From positions 27,172 through 91,171 of the forward strand of contig NZ_JQKP01000011.1 in the NCBI RefSeq assembly GCF_000746095.1: a stretch of 64,000 bases of DNA, given 5' to 3'. Position 1 is the first letter of the stretch, and each line of letters begins with the position of its first letter. The position numbers and the translations under genes were made by a program. The notes beneath the pieces are model-generated. The model had not been told where the DNA came from and did no database searches. It saw only the letters and a program-made list of their open reading frames with translations. This document shows, piece by piece, positions 56,058 through 64,000 of this stretch. Source of the stretch: Ferriphaselus sp. R-1 (GTDB lineage: Bacteria > Pseudomonadota > Gammaproteobacteria > Burkholderiales > Gallionellaceae).

Positions 56058-56809
56058 CAGAGCGGCAGCGGCGGCGACAGCTCGTCGGCCAACGATTGCG
56101 CGGCACGGAAATCCAGCGTGCCTTCGTAGATGGCACGACCAGTGATCGCGCCCATGATGCCTTCGCTCTCGACTTCGCACAGCCTGCGCATGTCGTCCAG
56201 ATTGGTGATGCCGCCGCTGGCGATGACCGGGATGTGCAGCGGACGCGCCAGTTCCACGGTGGCTTCGATGTTCACGCCGGACAACATGCCGTCGCGGCCA
56301 ATGTCGGTGTAGATGATGGCTTCCACGCCGTAGCCCTCGAAGCGCTTGGCCAGGTCGCACACCTCATGGCCGGTCAGTTTGGACCAGCCGTCCACCGCCA
56401 CTTTGCCGCCCTTGGCATCCAGACCGACCATCACATGGCCGGGGAAAGCATCGCAGGCTTCGTGCAAGAAACCGGGCACCTTGACGGCGGCGGTGCCGAT
56501 GATGACGTAACTGATGCCGATGTCGAGGTAGCGCTCGATCGTGTCCAGGTCGCGGATGCCGCCGCCGAGTTGCACCGGCACGTCGTCGCCGACCGCCTTG
56601 ACGATGGCGCGGATGGCCTCCTCGTTCTTGGGTTTGCCGGCGAACGCGCCGTTCAGGTCAACCAGATGCAGGCGACGTGCGCCTTGCGCCAACCAGTGTT
56701 GCGCCATGGCCGCAGGGTCATCGGAGAACACCGTCGCGCCCTCCATCTCGCCCTGTTTGAGGCGCACACACTGTCCATCTTTCAAATCAATCGCAGGAAT
56801 AATCAACAT
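56057..56809 (-). CDS. hisA: ProFAR isomerase
   Basis: 250 residues, TIM barrel related to HisF. It isomerises ProFAR to PRFAR. Motifs: [34 protein letters not shown] and [12 protein letters not shown] with the catalytic Asp residues. Lies 15 nt after hisH. Confidence 0.98.
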   Translation of the reverse strand: MLIIPAIDLKDGQCVRLKQGEMEGATVFSDDPAAMAQHWLAQGARRLHLVDLNGAFAGKPKNEEAIRAIVKAVGDDVPVQLGGGIRDLDTIERYLDIGISYVIIGTAAVKVPGFLHEACDAFPGHVMVGLDAKGGKVAVDGWSKLTGHEVCDLAKRFEGYGVEAIIYTDIGRDGMLSGVNIEATVELARPLHIPVIASGGITNLDDMRRLCEVESEGIMGAITGRAIYEGTLDFRAAQSLADELSPPLPL

Positions 56810-56824
56810 GGCAAGAATCTTCGG

Positions 56825-57460
56825 TTAAAGCGGGTTCCAGTGAACGAAATTTTGCAGCAGTTTCAGCCCTGCCGCATGGCTTTTTTCCGGGTGGAATTGC
56901 ACCGCGAACAGCTTGTCACGCGCCACGGCGCAGACGAACGGTTGCGGGTAGTCGCTGGTGGCCTGAGCCAGAGCGACATCAGTCGGCACCACATAGTAAC
57001 TGTGGACGTAGTAGAAACGGGCATCCTGAGGGATGCCGTCCCACAAAGCGTGTTCAGCGTGCTTGACCGAGTTCCAGCCCATGTGTGGCACTTTGAGCTT
57101 GCCGCCTTGGGCATCGCGCAGCTCATGGGCGAAGCGCACCACCTCGCCAGACAGCACGCCCAAGCCGGGCACGTCGCCTTCGGCGCTATGTTCGAACAAC
57201 ATCTGCAAACCGATGCAGATGCCGAGGAAGGGTTTGCTCTGCGCGGCTTCCAGCACGGCAGCACGCAGGCCGCGCGCATCCAGTTCGCGCATGCAGTCCG
57301 GCATCGCGCCTTGGCCGGGGAACACCACGCGCTCGGCAGCCATCACCACGGCGGGGTCGTCGGTCACCACGATGTCACGGTCGGGCGCGACATGGCGCAG
57401 GGCCTGTTCGACCGAGCGCAAATTGCCCATGCCGTAATCGATGATCGCGATCTGGCCCAT
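56825..57460 (-). CDS. hisH: Imidazole glycerol phosphate synthase amidotransferase subunit
   Basis: 211 residues, class I glutamine amidotransferase that feeds ammonia to HisF. The nucleophile Cys lies in [13 protein letters not shown] near 80 and the His-Glu pair in VQFHPEKSH near 193. The N-terminus [14 protein letters not shown] is typical. It begins 3 nt after hisB. Confidence 0.98.
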   Translation of the reverse strand: MGQIAIIDYGMGNLRSVEQALRHVAPDRDIVVTDDPAVVMAAERVVFPGQGAMPDCMRELDARGLRAAVLEAAQSKPFLGICIGLQMLFEHSAEGDVPGLGVLSGEVVRFAHELRDAQGGKLKVPHMGWNSVKHAEHALWDGIPQDARFYYVHSYYVVPTDVALAQATSDYPQPFVCAVARDKLFAVQFHPEKSHAAGLKLLQNFVHWNPL

Positions 57461-57463
57461 TGC

Positions 57464-58051
57464 TTACAGCGTGCCCTTGGTGGAAGGCATCACGCCCGCC
57501 ATGCGCGGATCAGCCTCGACCGCCATGCGCAGCGCACGTCCGAAAGCCTTGAACACGGTCTCGGCCTGATGGTGGGCGTTGCAGCCTGCCAGGTTGTCGA
57601 TGTGCAAGGTCACCAGCGCATGGTTGATGAAGCCCTGGAAGAACTCATGCACCAGATCGACCTCGAACGCGCCGATGCTGCCGCGCACGAAATCGACATT
57701 GAATACCAGCCCAGGACGACCAGACAGATCCAGCACCACGCGCGACAGCGCCTCGTCTAGCGGCACGTAGGCGTGGCCGTAGCGACGGATGCCCTTCTTG
57801 TCGCCTATGGCTTTAGCGAACGCCTGTCCCAGCGTGATGCCGATGTCCTCGACGGTGTGGTGCGCGTCGATGTGCAGGTCGCCCTTGGCCTGAATCTCGA
57901 TGTCGATCAAGCCGTGGCGGGCGATCTGGTCCAGCATGTGTTCAAGGAAGGGCACGCCCGTGGCGAAACTGGCCTTGCCGGTGCCGTCCAGATTGATGGA
58001 GACGCTGATCTGCGTTTCCAGAGTGTTGCGGGTCACTTGCGCGGTACGCAT
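57464..58051 (-). CDS. hisB: Imidazoleglycerol-phosphate dehydratase
   Basis: 195 residues, the monofunctional enzyme (no fused histidinol phosphatase). Metal-binding motifs: [25 protein letters not shown] region ([14 protein letters not shown]) and [14 protein letters not shown]. It lies 9 nt after hisC. Confidence 0.98.
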   Translation of the reverse strand: MRTAQVTRNTLETQISVSINLDGTGKASFATGVPFLEHMLDQIARHGLIDIEIQAKGDLHIDAHHTVEDIGITLGQAFAKAIGDKKGIRRYGHAYVPLDEALSRVVLDLSGRPGLVFNVDFVRGSIGAFEVDLVHEFFQGFINHALVTLHIDNLAGCNAHHQAETVFKAFGRALRMAVEADPRMAGVMPSTKGTL

Positions 58052-58060
58052 GATGTGTCC

Positions 58061-59155
58061 TTATGCCGATTGATGGAGGCTGTCTTGCAGCGCCCGGATG
58101 AATGCTTCGTTCTCCGCCTGACTGCCCACCGTCACCCGCAGGCAATCGGTCAGCGCCGGGTGGCCGCCGTCCAGATTCTTGATGAGCACGCCGCGCGCCT
58201 TGATGCGCTCGCAGACCTGGGTCGCGCTGGCAACGCGGAACAGGATGAAGTTGGCTTCGCTATGCCAGGCGCGCACATCCACGGTGCCGACCAAGCGCTC
58301 GTACAGCCACAAACGGTCGCGCTTGATCTGCTCGGCCTGCGCCAGCAGCACGTCGTGATTCTCCAGCAGCTTTTCCGCGACCAGTTGCGGCAACACGCCG
58401 ACGTTGTAGGGCAGGCGCAGCTTCTCCAATTCAGCCAGCCAAGGTGTCGGCCCGGCCAGAAAACCCAGCCGCAGCCCGGCCATCCCCAGCTTGGAGAACG
58501 TACGCATCACCAGCAGATTGGGGAATTCGCCCAGACGCGGCAAAAAGCTGTCGCGCGCGAAGGCGTAATACGCCTCGTCCACCACCACCAAACCCGGCGT
58601 GGCGCGGATGATGGCCTCGACCGCAGCGGCATCGAACAGGTTGCCCGTGGGATTGTTGGGGTAAGCCAGGAATACCAGCGCCGGTTGATGCTGCTCGATA
58701 GCGGCCAGCATGGCGGGCAGGTCGAGCTCAAAATCCTCGGTCAGCGGCACGCCGACGTAGTTCAGCCCGGTGAACACGGAGATCATCTTGTACATCACGA
58801 ACGATGGCTCGACGGAGAGCAGAGTCGCACCCGGCTTGGCCACCGCCATCGCCAGCAGCTGGATGATCTCGTCGGAGCCATTGCCCAGCAGGATGTCCAT
58901 GTCGGACGGCAAACCGGCGACACGGCGGATGGCTTGCTTCAAGGTGGCCGCCGAAGCATCGGGATAACGGTTGATCGCCGCCTCTGCCGTCAGTTGCGCG
59001 ATCTCGGCGCGCAACTCGGGCGGCAGCGGATACGGATTTTCCATCGCATCCAGCTTGACCATGCCGCTGCTGGGCGGCACATGGTAGGCGCGCAAAGCCA
59101 GCAGCTCCGGGCGCAGCAAGGTTGCAGGGGTCACGGCAGATTCAGCGGAAGACAT
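58061..59155 (-). CDS. hisC: Histidinol-phosphate aminotransferase
   Basis: 364-residue PLP enzyme. Motifs: [11 protein letters not shown] near 36, [10 protein letters not shown] near 88, [11 protein letters not shown] near 160 and the PLP lysine in [15 protein letters not shown] near 220. It heads the operon hisC-B-H-A-F-I-E-HIT-tatABC; hisG and hisD, often just upstream in betaproteobacteria, are not here. Confidence 0.96.
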   Translation of the reverse strand: MSSAESAVTPATLLRPELLALRAYHVPPSSGMVKLDAMENPYPLPPELRAEIAQLTAEAAINRYPDASAATLKQAIRRVAGLPSDMDILLGNGSDEIIQLLAMAVAKPGATLLSVEPSFVMYKMISVFTGLNYVGVPLTEDFELDLPAMLAAIEQHQPALVFLAYPNNPTGNLFDAAAVEAIIRATPGLVVVDEAYYAFARDSFLPRLGEFPNLLVMRTFSKLGMAGLRLGFLAGPTPWLAELEKLRLPYNVGVLPQLVAEKLLENHDVLLAQAEQIKRDRLWLYERLVGTVDVRAWHSEANFILFRVASATQVCERIKARGVLIKNLDGGHPALTDCLRVTVGSQAENEAFIRALQDSLHQSA

Positions 59156-59462
59156 GGGATAAGAACTCTGGAAAACAGCGGCATTCTACCTGAATCAGGC
59201 GTTTGCGTAAGCGCAGAAAGCAACGCTGCAGACCGGCCGATCCTTGCCCTGATCGACCTCGCCCGCACCCCGCCACCTGCGCCCTCACCTCCGGGGCGCA
59301 CATATGCTGCTGTCGCGGCCCATATCGCGCAGCCCCTTCCGGCAGCGCTCACACCCGCCCCCGGAGGTGGCAGTCGGGTGGGCAGGTTGCACCCCGCGTC
59401 GGCCCTGTAGTAATCTGTCGCCTCGCCGAAATCGTGCGCCCACCAAGGAACTCCGTCCTCCA
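59156..59462. other. 307-nt divergent region between hisC and the NarX-type kinase
   Basis: A candidate -10 for the his operon (minus-strand TAGAAT, complement of 59183-59188) lies about 28 nt before the hisC ATG, with only a poor -35. The middle holds a perfect 11-bp inverted repeat (59286-59296 with 59359-59369). AAGGA lies 13 nt before the kinase ATG, rather far. No His-leader peptide or attenuator is visible. Confidence 0.5.
59286..59369. repeat. Perfect 11-bp inverted repeat with 62-nt spacer
   Basis: CACCTCCGGGG at 59286-59296 and CCCCGGAGGTG at 59359-59369. It could form a long-loop stem in the kinase leader RNA or mark two operator half-sites. GGAGGTG in the second arm resembles a ribosome-binding core but is too far from any start. 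Confidence 0.5.
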
Positions 59463-60986
59463 ATGACTAGCGAAAAGCTGCGCGTATTACTGGTAGAGAG
59501 CTCGCCCGGCGATGCTCAGAAGGTGCTGGCCAAGCTGGCCGCCGGGGGCTATGAGGTCGAATCTCATCAGGTAGACACTGCCGAAGGCATGAAATTCGCG
59601 CTGGCGGAGCATCCGCTGGACCTGATCCTGTGCAGTTACGATCCGCCCGGGTTCGGCGGTTTGGAGGCACTGCATCTGCTGCAAGATGCCCGCATCGATC
59701 TGCCATTCCTGTTCCTGTCCCACGATCTGCGCGAGAAGACCATCATCGATGCCATGCGCTCGGGGGCCGACGATTTCATCCTCAAGGGCAGCCTGAACCG
59801 CCTGGCTTCCGCCATCGAACACAACCTGCGCGAAGCCCGCATCCGCCGGGAACACCGTAATGCGCAACTGGCCCTGCAAGAGAACCAGATCCGGCTGCAC
59901 GCTTTCATCGCCAACCTGCCCGGACTCGCTTACCAGATCCTGCGGACCGAGGACGGAAAATTGCATTTCCCCTATGTCAGTGAAGGAGCTCTGGCCTTGC
60001 TCGGCATCAGCCACGAGGTCCTGGAACAGGACAGCGATGTCTTCCACCAGATGCTGCATCTGGATGATCGCGCCAGCTACTTCGAAGCCATGCAACTATC
60101 CTTCCAGCAGATGAGCTTCTGGAACTGGGAGGGCCGCATCCTGCTGCCCCCCGACAACGAAGTGAAATGGATCAACTTGCGCTGTACGCCGCGCCTGCTC
60201 GAAACCAGCAACGTGCTGTGGGAAGGCATCATGTTCAACATCACCCAGAGCAAACAGGCCGAGATCGAGCTGAACCATTCGCGCGAGCAGCTACGGGCGC
60301 TGTCCATGCACGTCCAGGACGTGCGGGAAGAGGAGCGCCTGAACATCGCCCGGGAAGTGCATGACAACCTCGGCAGCCTGCTCACCGCGATCAAGCTGGA
60401 CATCGCCTGGCTGGGCGGGCGCATGAGTGGCGAAGGCCACAAACTCGCCGAGAAGGCGAGAGACATCGAGACCACCACCGACAAGTGCATCGCCGCCGCG
60501 CGCGACATCTCGCGCACTTTGCGCCCCAGCGTACTGGACAATTTCGGCATCGCTGCCGCCATCGAGATGGAGGCCGACGAGTTCTGCCGCCGCACCGGCA
60601 TTCCGTGCAAGCTGGAACGGATGGACGATGTGGTCGACCTGTCGCCCGACGTGTCGATCGCCTTGTTCCGCATCTTGCAGGAGGCACTCAACAACATCAT
60701 CAAACACGCCCGTCGCGCCAATGAGGTCCGGGTGCAACTCATCAACGGGGTCGAATGCATAGACCTGATCGTCAGTGACAATGGTTGCGGCATCGCCCAG
60801 CGGGACCGGCAGAAACCGCGCTCCTTTGGCCTGCGCGGCATCCAGGAGCGGGTGTCGCACTTTGGCGGCGACCTGCGCATCGACAGCGCTCCCGGTAAAG
60901 GCACCACCCTCTCGGTCTGCATCCCGCACAATCCCAAGCCGCACGACTTGACCACGATCACCTTGCACCAGCAGGCTTTGTTCTAA
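59463..60986 (+). CDS. NarX-type histidine kinase with degenerate receiver and PAS domain
   Basis: 507 residues, cytosolic. Residues 1-125 are receiver-like (LRVLLVESSPGDAQ, then LDLILCSYDPPGFGG, FILKGSL), but the position of the phosphorylated Asp is Ser in LCSYDPP, so it is probably a pseudo-receiver. A PAS domain follows (about 140-265), then HisKA_3 with the phospho-His in NIAREVHDNLGSLL near 300, and the ATPase domain (ALNNIIKHARRA, VSDNGCGI, GLRGIQERV, GKGTTLSV). The response-regulator gene starts 8 nt downstream, so they form a two-component pair. Confidence 0.92.
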   Translation: MTSEKLRVLLVESSPGDAQKVLAKLAAGGYEVESHQVDTAEGMKFALAEHPLDLILCSYDPPGFGGLEALHLLQDARIDLPFLFLSHDLREKTIIDAMRSGADDFILKGSLNRLASAIEHNLREARIRREHRNAQLALQENQIRLHAFIANLPGLAYQILRTEDGKLHFPYVSEGALALLGISHEVLEQDSDVFHQMLHLDDRASYFEAMQLSFQQMSFWNWEGRILLPPDNEVKWINLRCTPRLLETSNVLWEGIMFNITQSKQAEIELNHSREQLRALSMHVQDVREEERLNIAREVHDNLGSLLTAIKLDIAWLGGRMSGEGHKLAEKARDIETTTDKCIAAARDISRTLRPSVLDNFGIAAAIEMEADEFCRRTGIPCKLERMDDVVDLSPDVSIALFRILQEALNNIIKHARRANEVRVQLINGVECIDLIVSDNGCGIAQRDRQKPRSFGLRGIQERVSHFGGDLRIDSAPGKGTTLSVCIPHNPKPHDLTTITLHQQALF

Positions 60987-60994
60987 GGACCATC

Positions 60995-61636
60995 ATGCAA
61001 AACACCGTCAAAATCCTCGTCGTCGATGACCACGCCATCCTGCGCAAGGGCTTGAAACAGATCCTCGATGACACGCCCGACCTGCGCGTCACCGCCGAAG
61101 CCGGCAGCGGCATCGAGGCGATCCAGAAAGTGCAGAGCGAGCCGTTCGACATGGTGTTGCTGGACATAAGCATGCCGGACAAGCATGGTATCGATGTGCT
61201 CAAACAGATCAAACAGATCCATCCCAACCTGCCGGTGCTGATGCTGAGCATGCACGCCGAAGACCAGTACGCGCTGCGCTCGATCAAGACCGGCGCGGCG
61301 GGCTACCTCAACAAGCAGAGCGCCCCGGCCCAACTGGTCACCGCCATCCGCCAGGTCGCCAGCGGCAAAAAATACATCAGCAGCGAACTGGCGGAACAGC
61401 TAGCCGAAGGCTTGACTCAGGGCTACCAAGAGCTGCTGCACCAAAAACTGTCCAACCGCGAATACCAGACCCTGTGCCTGATGGCCTCGGGCAAGACGCT
61501 CACCGAGATCGGCGAGGCCATGTCGCTCAGCGTCAAGACCGTCAGCGTGTACCGCGCGCGCCTGCTGGAAAAGATGAACCTGCGCAACAATGCCGAGGCG
61601 ATCCACTACGCCATCAGCAACCACCTGCTCGAATAG
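60995..61636 (+). CDS. NarL/LuxR-type response regulator
   Basis: 213 residues. The receiver domain has VVDDHAILRKGL, the phospho-Asp in VLLDISMPDKHG near 58 and Lys in YLNKQSAP. The C-terminal LuxR-type HTH reads LSNREYQTLCLMASGKTLTE then SLSVKTVSVYRARLLEKM. It is a DNA-binding partner of the kinase encoded just upstream. Target genes cannot be told; the c-di-GMP and flagellin genes that follow are candidates by position. Confidence 0.95.
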   Translation: MQNTVKILVVDDHAILRKGLKQILDDTPDLRVTAEAGSGIEAIQKVQSEPFDMVLLDISMPDKHGIDVLKQIKQIHPNLPVLMLSMHAEDQYALRSIKTGAAGYLNKQSAPAQLVTAIRQVASGKKYISSELAEQLAEGLTQGYQELLHQKLSNREYQTLCLMASGKTLTEIGEAMSLSVKTVSVYRARLLEKMNLRNNAEAIHYAISNHLLE

Positions 61637-61678
61637 GCGCAAGCCCCAGAGCATCCTTACGGCCAGGAAGAGCCAGCC

Positions 61679-61792
61679 ATGGGCCATGAGGAAGTCGCCA
61701 CCAGCTCGTATCAGGAGGCGATCCGGCTGACTCCCGACAACGCGCAGCACAGGGCAACCTCAGTAAATCCCGGCGAGACAGCCGAAGAATAG
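61679..61792 (+). CDS. Possible 37-residue TPR-like remnant
   Basis: Frame MGHEEVATSSYQEAIRLTPD, continuing NAQHRATSVNPGETAEE. SYQEAIRLTPDNAQHR looks like one TPR helix pair, too short to fold alone. GGAAGAG lies upstream of the ATG. It occupies the 240-nt gap after the response regulator. It may be the remnant of a TPR gene rather than a working gene. Confidence 0.25.
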   Translation: MGHEEVATSSYQEAIRLTPDNAQHRATSVNPGETAEE

Positions 61793-61876
61793 CCCGGTAT
61801 TTCCTGCCTATTCATCGCATGGGCGCGGGGCGCATCGCATGAGAATGTGCGCATTGCTCAGCCTCAGGCCAAACCA

Positions 61877-63664
61877 ATGAACAACCCGTCCGAGATCGCC
61901 CGCGAAACGCTCAAGTTACTGGCATCACGCAAACTGGCGGCCACCCCCGCCAATTACACGCTGGTATATCAGGAGATCAGCGGTGAGCCTAACGAAACAG
62001 GCGGTGCCGAGACCATCCTGATCGGCATCGCGCAACGATTGATCAAGGAGTCCCCCAAGACCAGTCCGATCGGGAAATCGCTCAAACAGGCCCTCTCCAG
62101 CCGCGACTGGACACGCTGTCAAAACGAACTACAGCAGTTCCTGTTTCCGTCCGGCGACCAGGCCAAGCAGGCTCCGCCCTGGTCCGACCTGATACGTGAC
62201 CTGCTGCGACAGCTGGAGCTCACCCACAAAGGCATCACGCTGGCACGCAAGAAGGAAGGCGTGGAGATGGTGCTGGCAAGATTCGGCACCGATCCCGTCA
62301 TCCTGTCGGAGAAATTGCAAGGCCTGGTCCGCTCCTGGTCGGGGGGCGGTGCCGAATCACAAGAGGTGGTTGCGCACGAGCAGCCCCCGGCCGTGGCGGA
62401 CATCACAACCTCGCCCGAGGTGCTTGCGACAGCGACTCCGGATGCAGTGAGTGCACCAGCCACGGCCCCCAATGCGCTGCTCAGCCAGCTGGCCGAGTTG
62501 CTGGCACAGACGCTGGAAAGCAACCGACAGTTCCATCCCGAACTGTCGGTTGAGATCGACGCGCTGATCGGGCAAGTGCGTACCACCCATGACCATGATC
62601 AGGTCAATCAGCTGGCCGGCAAGTTGCGGCACTTCTGGCTACGCATGGAGACGCACAGTGGCGACAAGATCAAGGTGCAGGAAGGGCTGATCAGGCTGCT
62701 CCGGCTGCTGGTGGAGAACGTCAGTGAGCTGGTTGCCGATGACAAGTGGCTGCGCGGCCAGATCGGCATGTTCCAACACATCATCGCCAACCCCATCGAC
62801 AAACGCGTCATCGCCGATGCCGAGCGCAGCCTGCGCGATGCCATCATCAAGCAGGGCCTGCTGCAGCAAAGCCTGACCGATGCGAAAAGCACACTGAAGA
62901 CGCTGATGTCGAGCTTCATCGACCGCTTGGGCGAGCTGACCGACAGCACTGGCGAATACCACACCAAGATGGAGAACTACAGCCAAAAGATCGGCGGTGC
63001 CGACAATCTGGTAGAACTCGGCCATATCCTCGATGACATCATGCAGGACACCCGCACAATCCAGGAGAGCGCTCTGCGTTCCCGCGACGAGTTGTTGACC
63101 ACCCGCAAACAGGCCAGCGAAGCCGAGCGTCGCATCCGCGAACTGGAGGATGAGCTGGAGCACGTCAGCGAACTGGTGCGGGAAGACCAGCTCACTGGGG
63201 CACTCAACCGGCGCGGCCTGGACGAGATCATGGAGCGTGAATACAAGCGCGCCGATCGCAACCCGGCACCTATCAGCATCGCCCTGCTGGATGTGGATAA
63301 CTTCAAGCGGCTGAATGACACCCTGGGACATCAGGCCGGTGACCAGGCTTTGATCCATCTTGCCACGGTCATCAAGGATGCCTTGCGGCCCAGCGATTCG
63401 GTCGGTCGCTACGGCGGCGAAGAGTTCATCATCGTGCTCCCGGATACTGCGCTGGAAGAAGGCATCGCCACGATCTCGCGCCTGCAACGCGAGTTGACCA
63501 AGCGCTATTTCATGCACAACAACGAGCGCCAGCTCATCACGTTCAGCGCTGGCATAGCCCTGCGCGGTGACGGCGAGACGGCGGACGACACCATCGCCCG
63601 TGCCGACAAGGCGATGTATCTGGCCAAGCAAACCGGCAAGAACCGCGTCGTGGCTGCAGACTGA
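61877..63664 (+). CDS. Cytosolic diguanylate cyclase (GGDEF)
   Basis: 595 residues. A long helical N-terminal region (about 1-160), an Ala/Pro-rich linker (about 165-205), a second helical region with coiled coil (about 210-440), then GGDEF (DQLTGALNRRGLDEIME, LDVDNFKRLNDTLGH and RPSD-SVGRY-GGEEF, inhibitory site present). No EAL and no membrane segment. It should make cyclic-di-GMP; the N-terminus probably mediates dimerisation or partner binding. ATG at 61877 is preferred to GTG at 61847. It directly precedes flagellin, suggesting a link to motility control. Confidence 0.92.
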   Translation: MNNPSEIARETLKLLASRKLAATPANYTLVYQEISGEPNETGGAETILIGIAQRLIKESPKTSPIGKSLKQALSSRDWTRCQNELQQFLFPSGDQAKQAPPWSDLIRDLLRQLELTHKGITLARKKEGVEMVLARFGTDPVILSEKLQGLVRSWSGGGAESQEVVAHEQPPAVADITTSPEVLATATPDAVSAPATAPNALLSQLAELLAQTLESNRQFHPELSVEIDALIGQVRTTHDHDQVNQLAGKLRHFWLRMETHSGDKIKVQEGLIRLLRLLVENVSELVADDKWLRGQIGMFQHIIANPIDKRVIADAERSLRDAIIKQGLLQQSLTDAKSTLKTLMSSFIDRLGELTDSTGEYHTKMENYSQKIGGADNLVELGHILDDIMQDTRTIQESALRSRDELLTTRKQASEAERRIRELEDELEHVSELVREDQLTGALNRRGLDEIMEREYKRADRNPAPISIALLDVDNFKRLNDTLGHQAGDQALIHLATVIKDALRPSDSVGRYGGEEFIIVLPDTALEEGIATISRLQRELTKRYFMHNNERQLITFSAGIALRGDGETADDTIARADKAMYLAKQTGKNRVVAAD

Positions 63665-63696
63665 CGGTCCTCGACGAAATAACTTGGAGCAGGCTA

Positions 63697-63723
63697 TAAA
63701 GTTTTGCGGGGTGGCACCGATAA
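63697..63723 (+). promoter_or_regulatory. Sigma-28 (FliA) promoter for flagellin
   Basis: TAAAGTTT (63697-63704), an 11-nt spacer, and ACCGATAA (63716-63723) match the FliA consensus TAAAGTTT-N11-GCCGATAA at all but one base. The start of transcription would be near 63730, leaving a leader of about 95 nt before the flagellin ATG. Confidence 0.88.
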
Positions 63724-63824
63724 CTGAGCCAGCAGTGGTTGAAAGATTCAGCAACATCAAGCATCAACCGCCGTGAACGGTGGAGCAAACCGGAGTTTGA
63801 AACCCAAGAGTAAGGAGAACCAAA

Positions 63825-64000
63825 ATGGCCTCTTATATCAACACCAACATCGCTGCCCTTAACGCACAACGCAACCTGTCCCAATCTCAGGGCGCGCTGA
63901 ACACCTCGCTGCAACGCCTGTCTTCCGGCCTGCGCGTGAACAGCGCCAAGGACGATGCTGCAGGGCTGGCCATCGCCGAGCGTATGAACGCTCAGATCAA
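63825..64000 (+). CDS. fliC: Flagellin, N-terminal part
   Basis: The frame runs off the right edge after 58 codons. [20 protein letters not shown], then the helical D0/D1 sequence [20 protein letters not shown] and [10 protein letters not shown] are the highly conserved flagellin N-terminus. TAAGGAG lies 7 nt before the ATG and a sigma-28 promoter lies 100 nt upstream. It is the filament subunit, exported by the flagellar type III system. Confidence 0.96.
   Translation, partial: MASYINTNIAALNAQRNLSQSQGALNTSLQRLSSGLRVNSAKDDAAGLAIAERMNAQI

Noticed and set aside
63711..63726. TGGCAC in the flagellin leader as a sigma-54 site
   Set aside because: The required TTGC element at the right spacing is missing; the sigma-28 match over the same bases is far better.

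Overview
The window reads as chromosome of a GC-rich, Gram-negative betaproteobacterium. The gene content and order fit the Nitrosomonadales, possibly a Gallionellaceae/Sideroxydans-like organism; this placement is inferred from gene content and not from a database search. Supporting signs are a flagellin gene with a sigma-28 promoter, LPS heptose genes beside lapA-lapB, metX-metW, a his operon running into tatABC, and many cyclic-di-GMP enzymes. I see no tRNA, rRNA or CRISPR and no complete mobile element. Genes are dense and very often overlap by ATGA or TGATG.

Layout. 1-3.3 kb: the start of a lipoprotein gene, aroC, and a long Ala/Pro-rich TPR protein (all minus). 3.4-7.35 kb: glnS, a universal stress protein, a small membrane protein and cysS (plus). 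7.4-13.9 kb: an ABC exporter, a TonB-dependent receptor, a YfiR-like protein and a CHASE8-HAMP-GGDEF-EAL protein (minus). 14.3-20.1 kb: pabB, then a tightly coupled operon of a thermostable-hemolysin/GNAT protein, an acyl-adenylating enzyme, a heme-oxygenase-like metal oxidase, an SDR and a TPR protein. 20.1-25.0 kb: patatin lipoprotein, hexose-6-phosphate mutarotase, dacB, bioA. 25.2-28.4 kb (plus): HNH protein, GH108 endolysin, 3TM holin, PhoD-like phosphatase. 28.4-31.8 kb: a small conserved protein, AmpG-like permease, metW and metX behind a SAM-II-type riboswitch. 31.9-36.2 kb: MHS-family transporter and uvrA (plus). 36.3-42.9 kb: a FIST sensor and two large GGDEF-EAL proteins (minus). 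43.0-47.1 kb: lapA-lapB-pyrF-hldE-hldD. 47.1-52.5 kb: GT9, GtrA, ArnT-like transferase, sialidase-like protein and a membrane protein. 52.5-59.2 kb: hisC-B-H-A-F-I-E, HIT, a small TatA-like chimera, tatA-B-C. 59.5-64.0 kb (plus): NarX-type kinase with its LuxR regulator, a GGDEF protein, and the start of flagellin.

How it fits together. Three themes recur. The first is cyclic-di-GMP signalling: four GGDEF proteins, all with an intact RxxD inhibitory site, three of them with intact EAL domains, wired to periplasmic, FIST or PAS-type sensors. The second is envelope construction: heptose synthesis, LapAB, glycosyltransferases, DacB, AmpG and Tat. The third is amino-acid and cofactor synthesis: chorismate, p-aminobenzoate, biotin, methionine and histidine.

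The best candidates for something undescribed are the ATGA-coupled hemolysin-fold/ligase/oxidase/SDR operon (14.3-18.6 kb), the phage-free endolysin-holin cassette (25.2-26.7 kb), and short dispersed repeats that have entered coding space. One repeat family lies in frame inside both cysS and bioA. The other has perfect 14-bp terminal inverted repeats and sits at the dacB start and between hisI and hisE.
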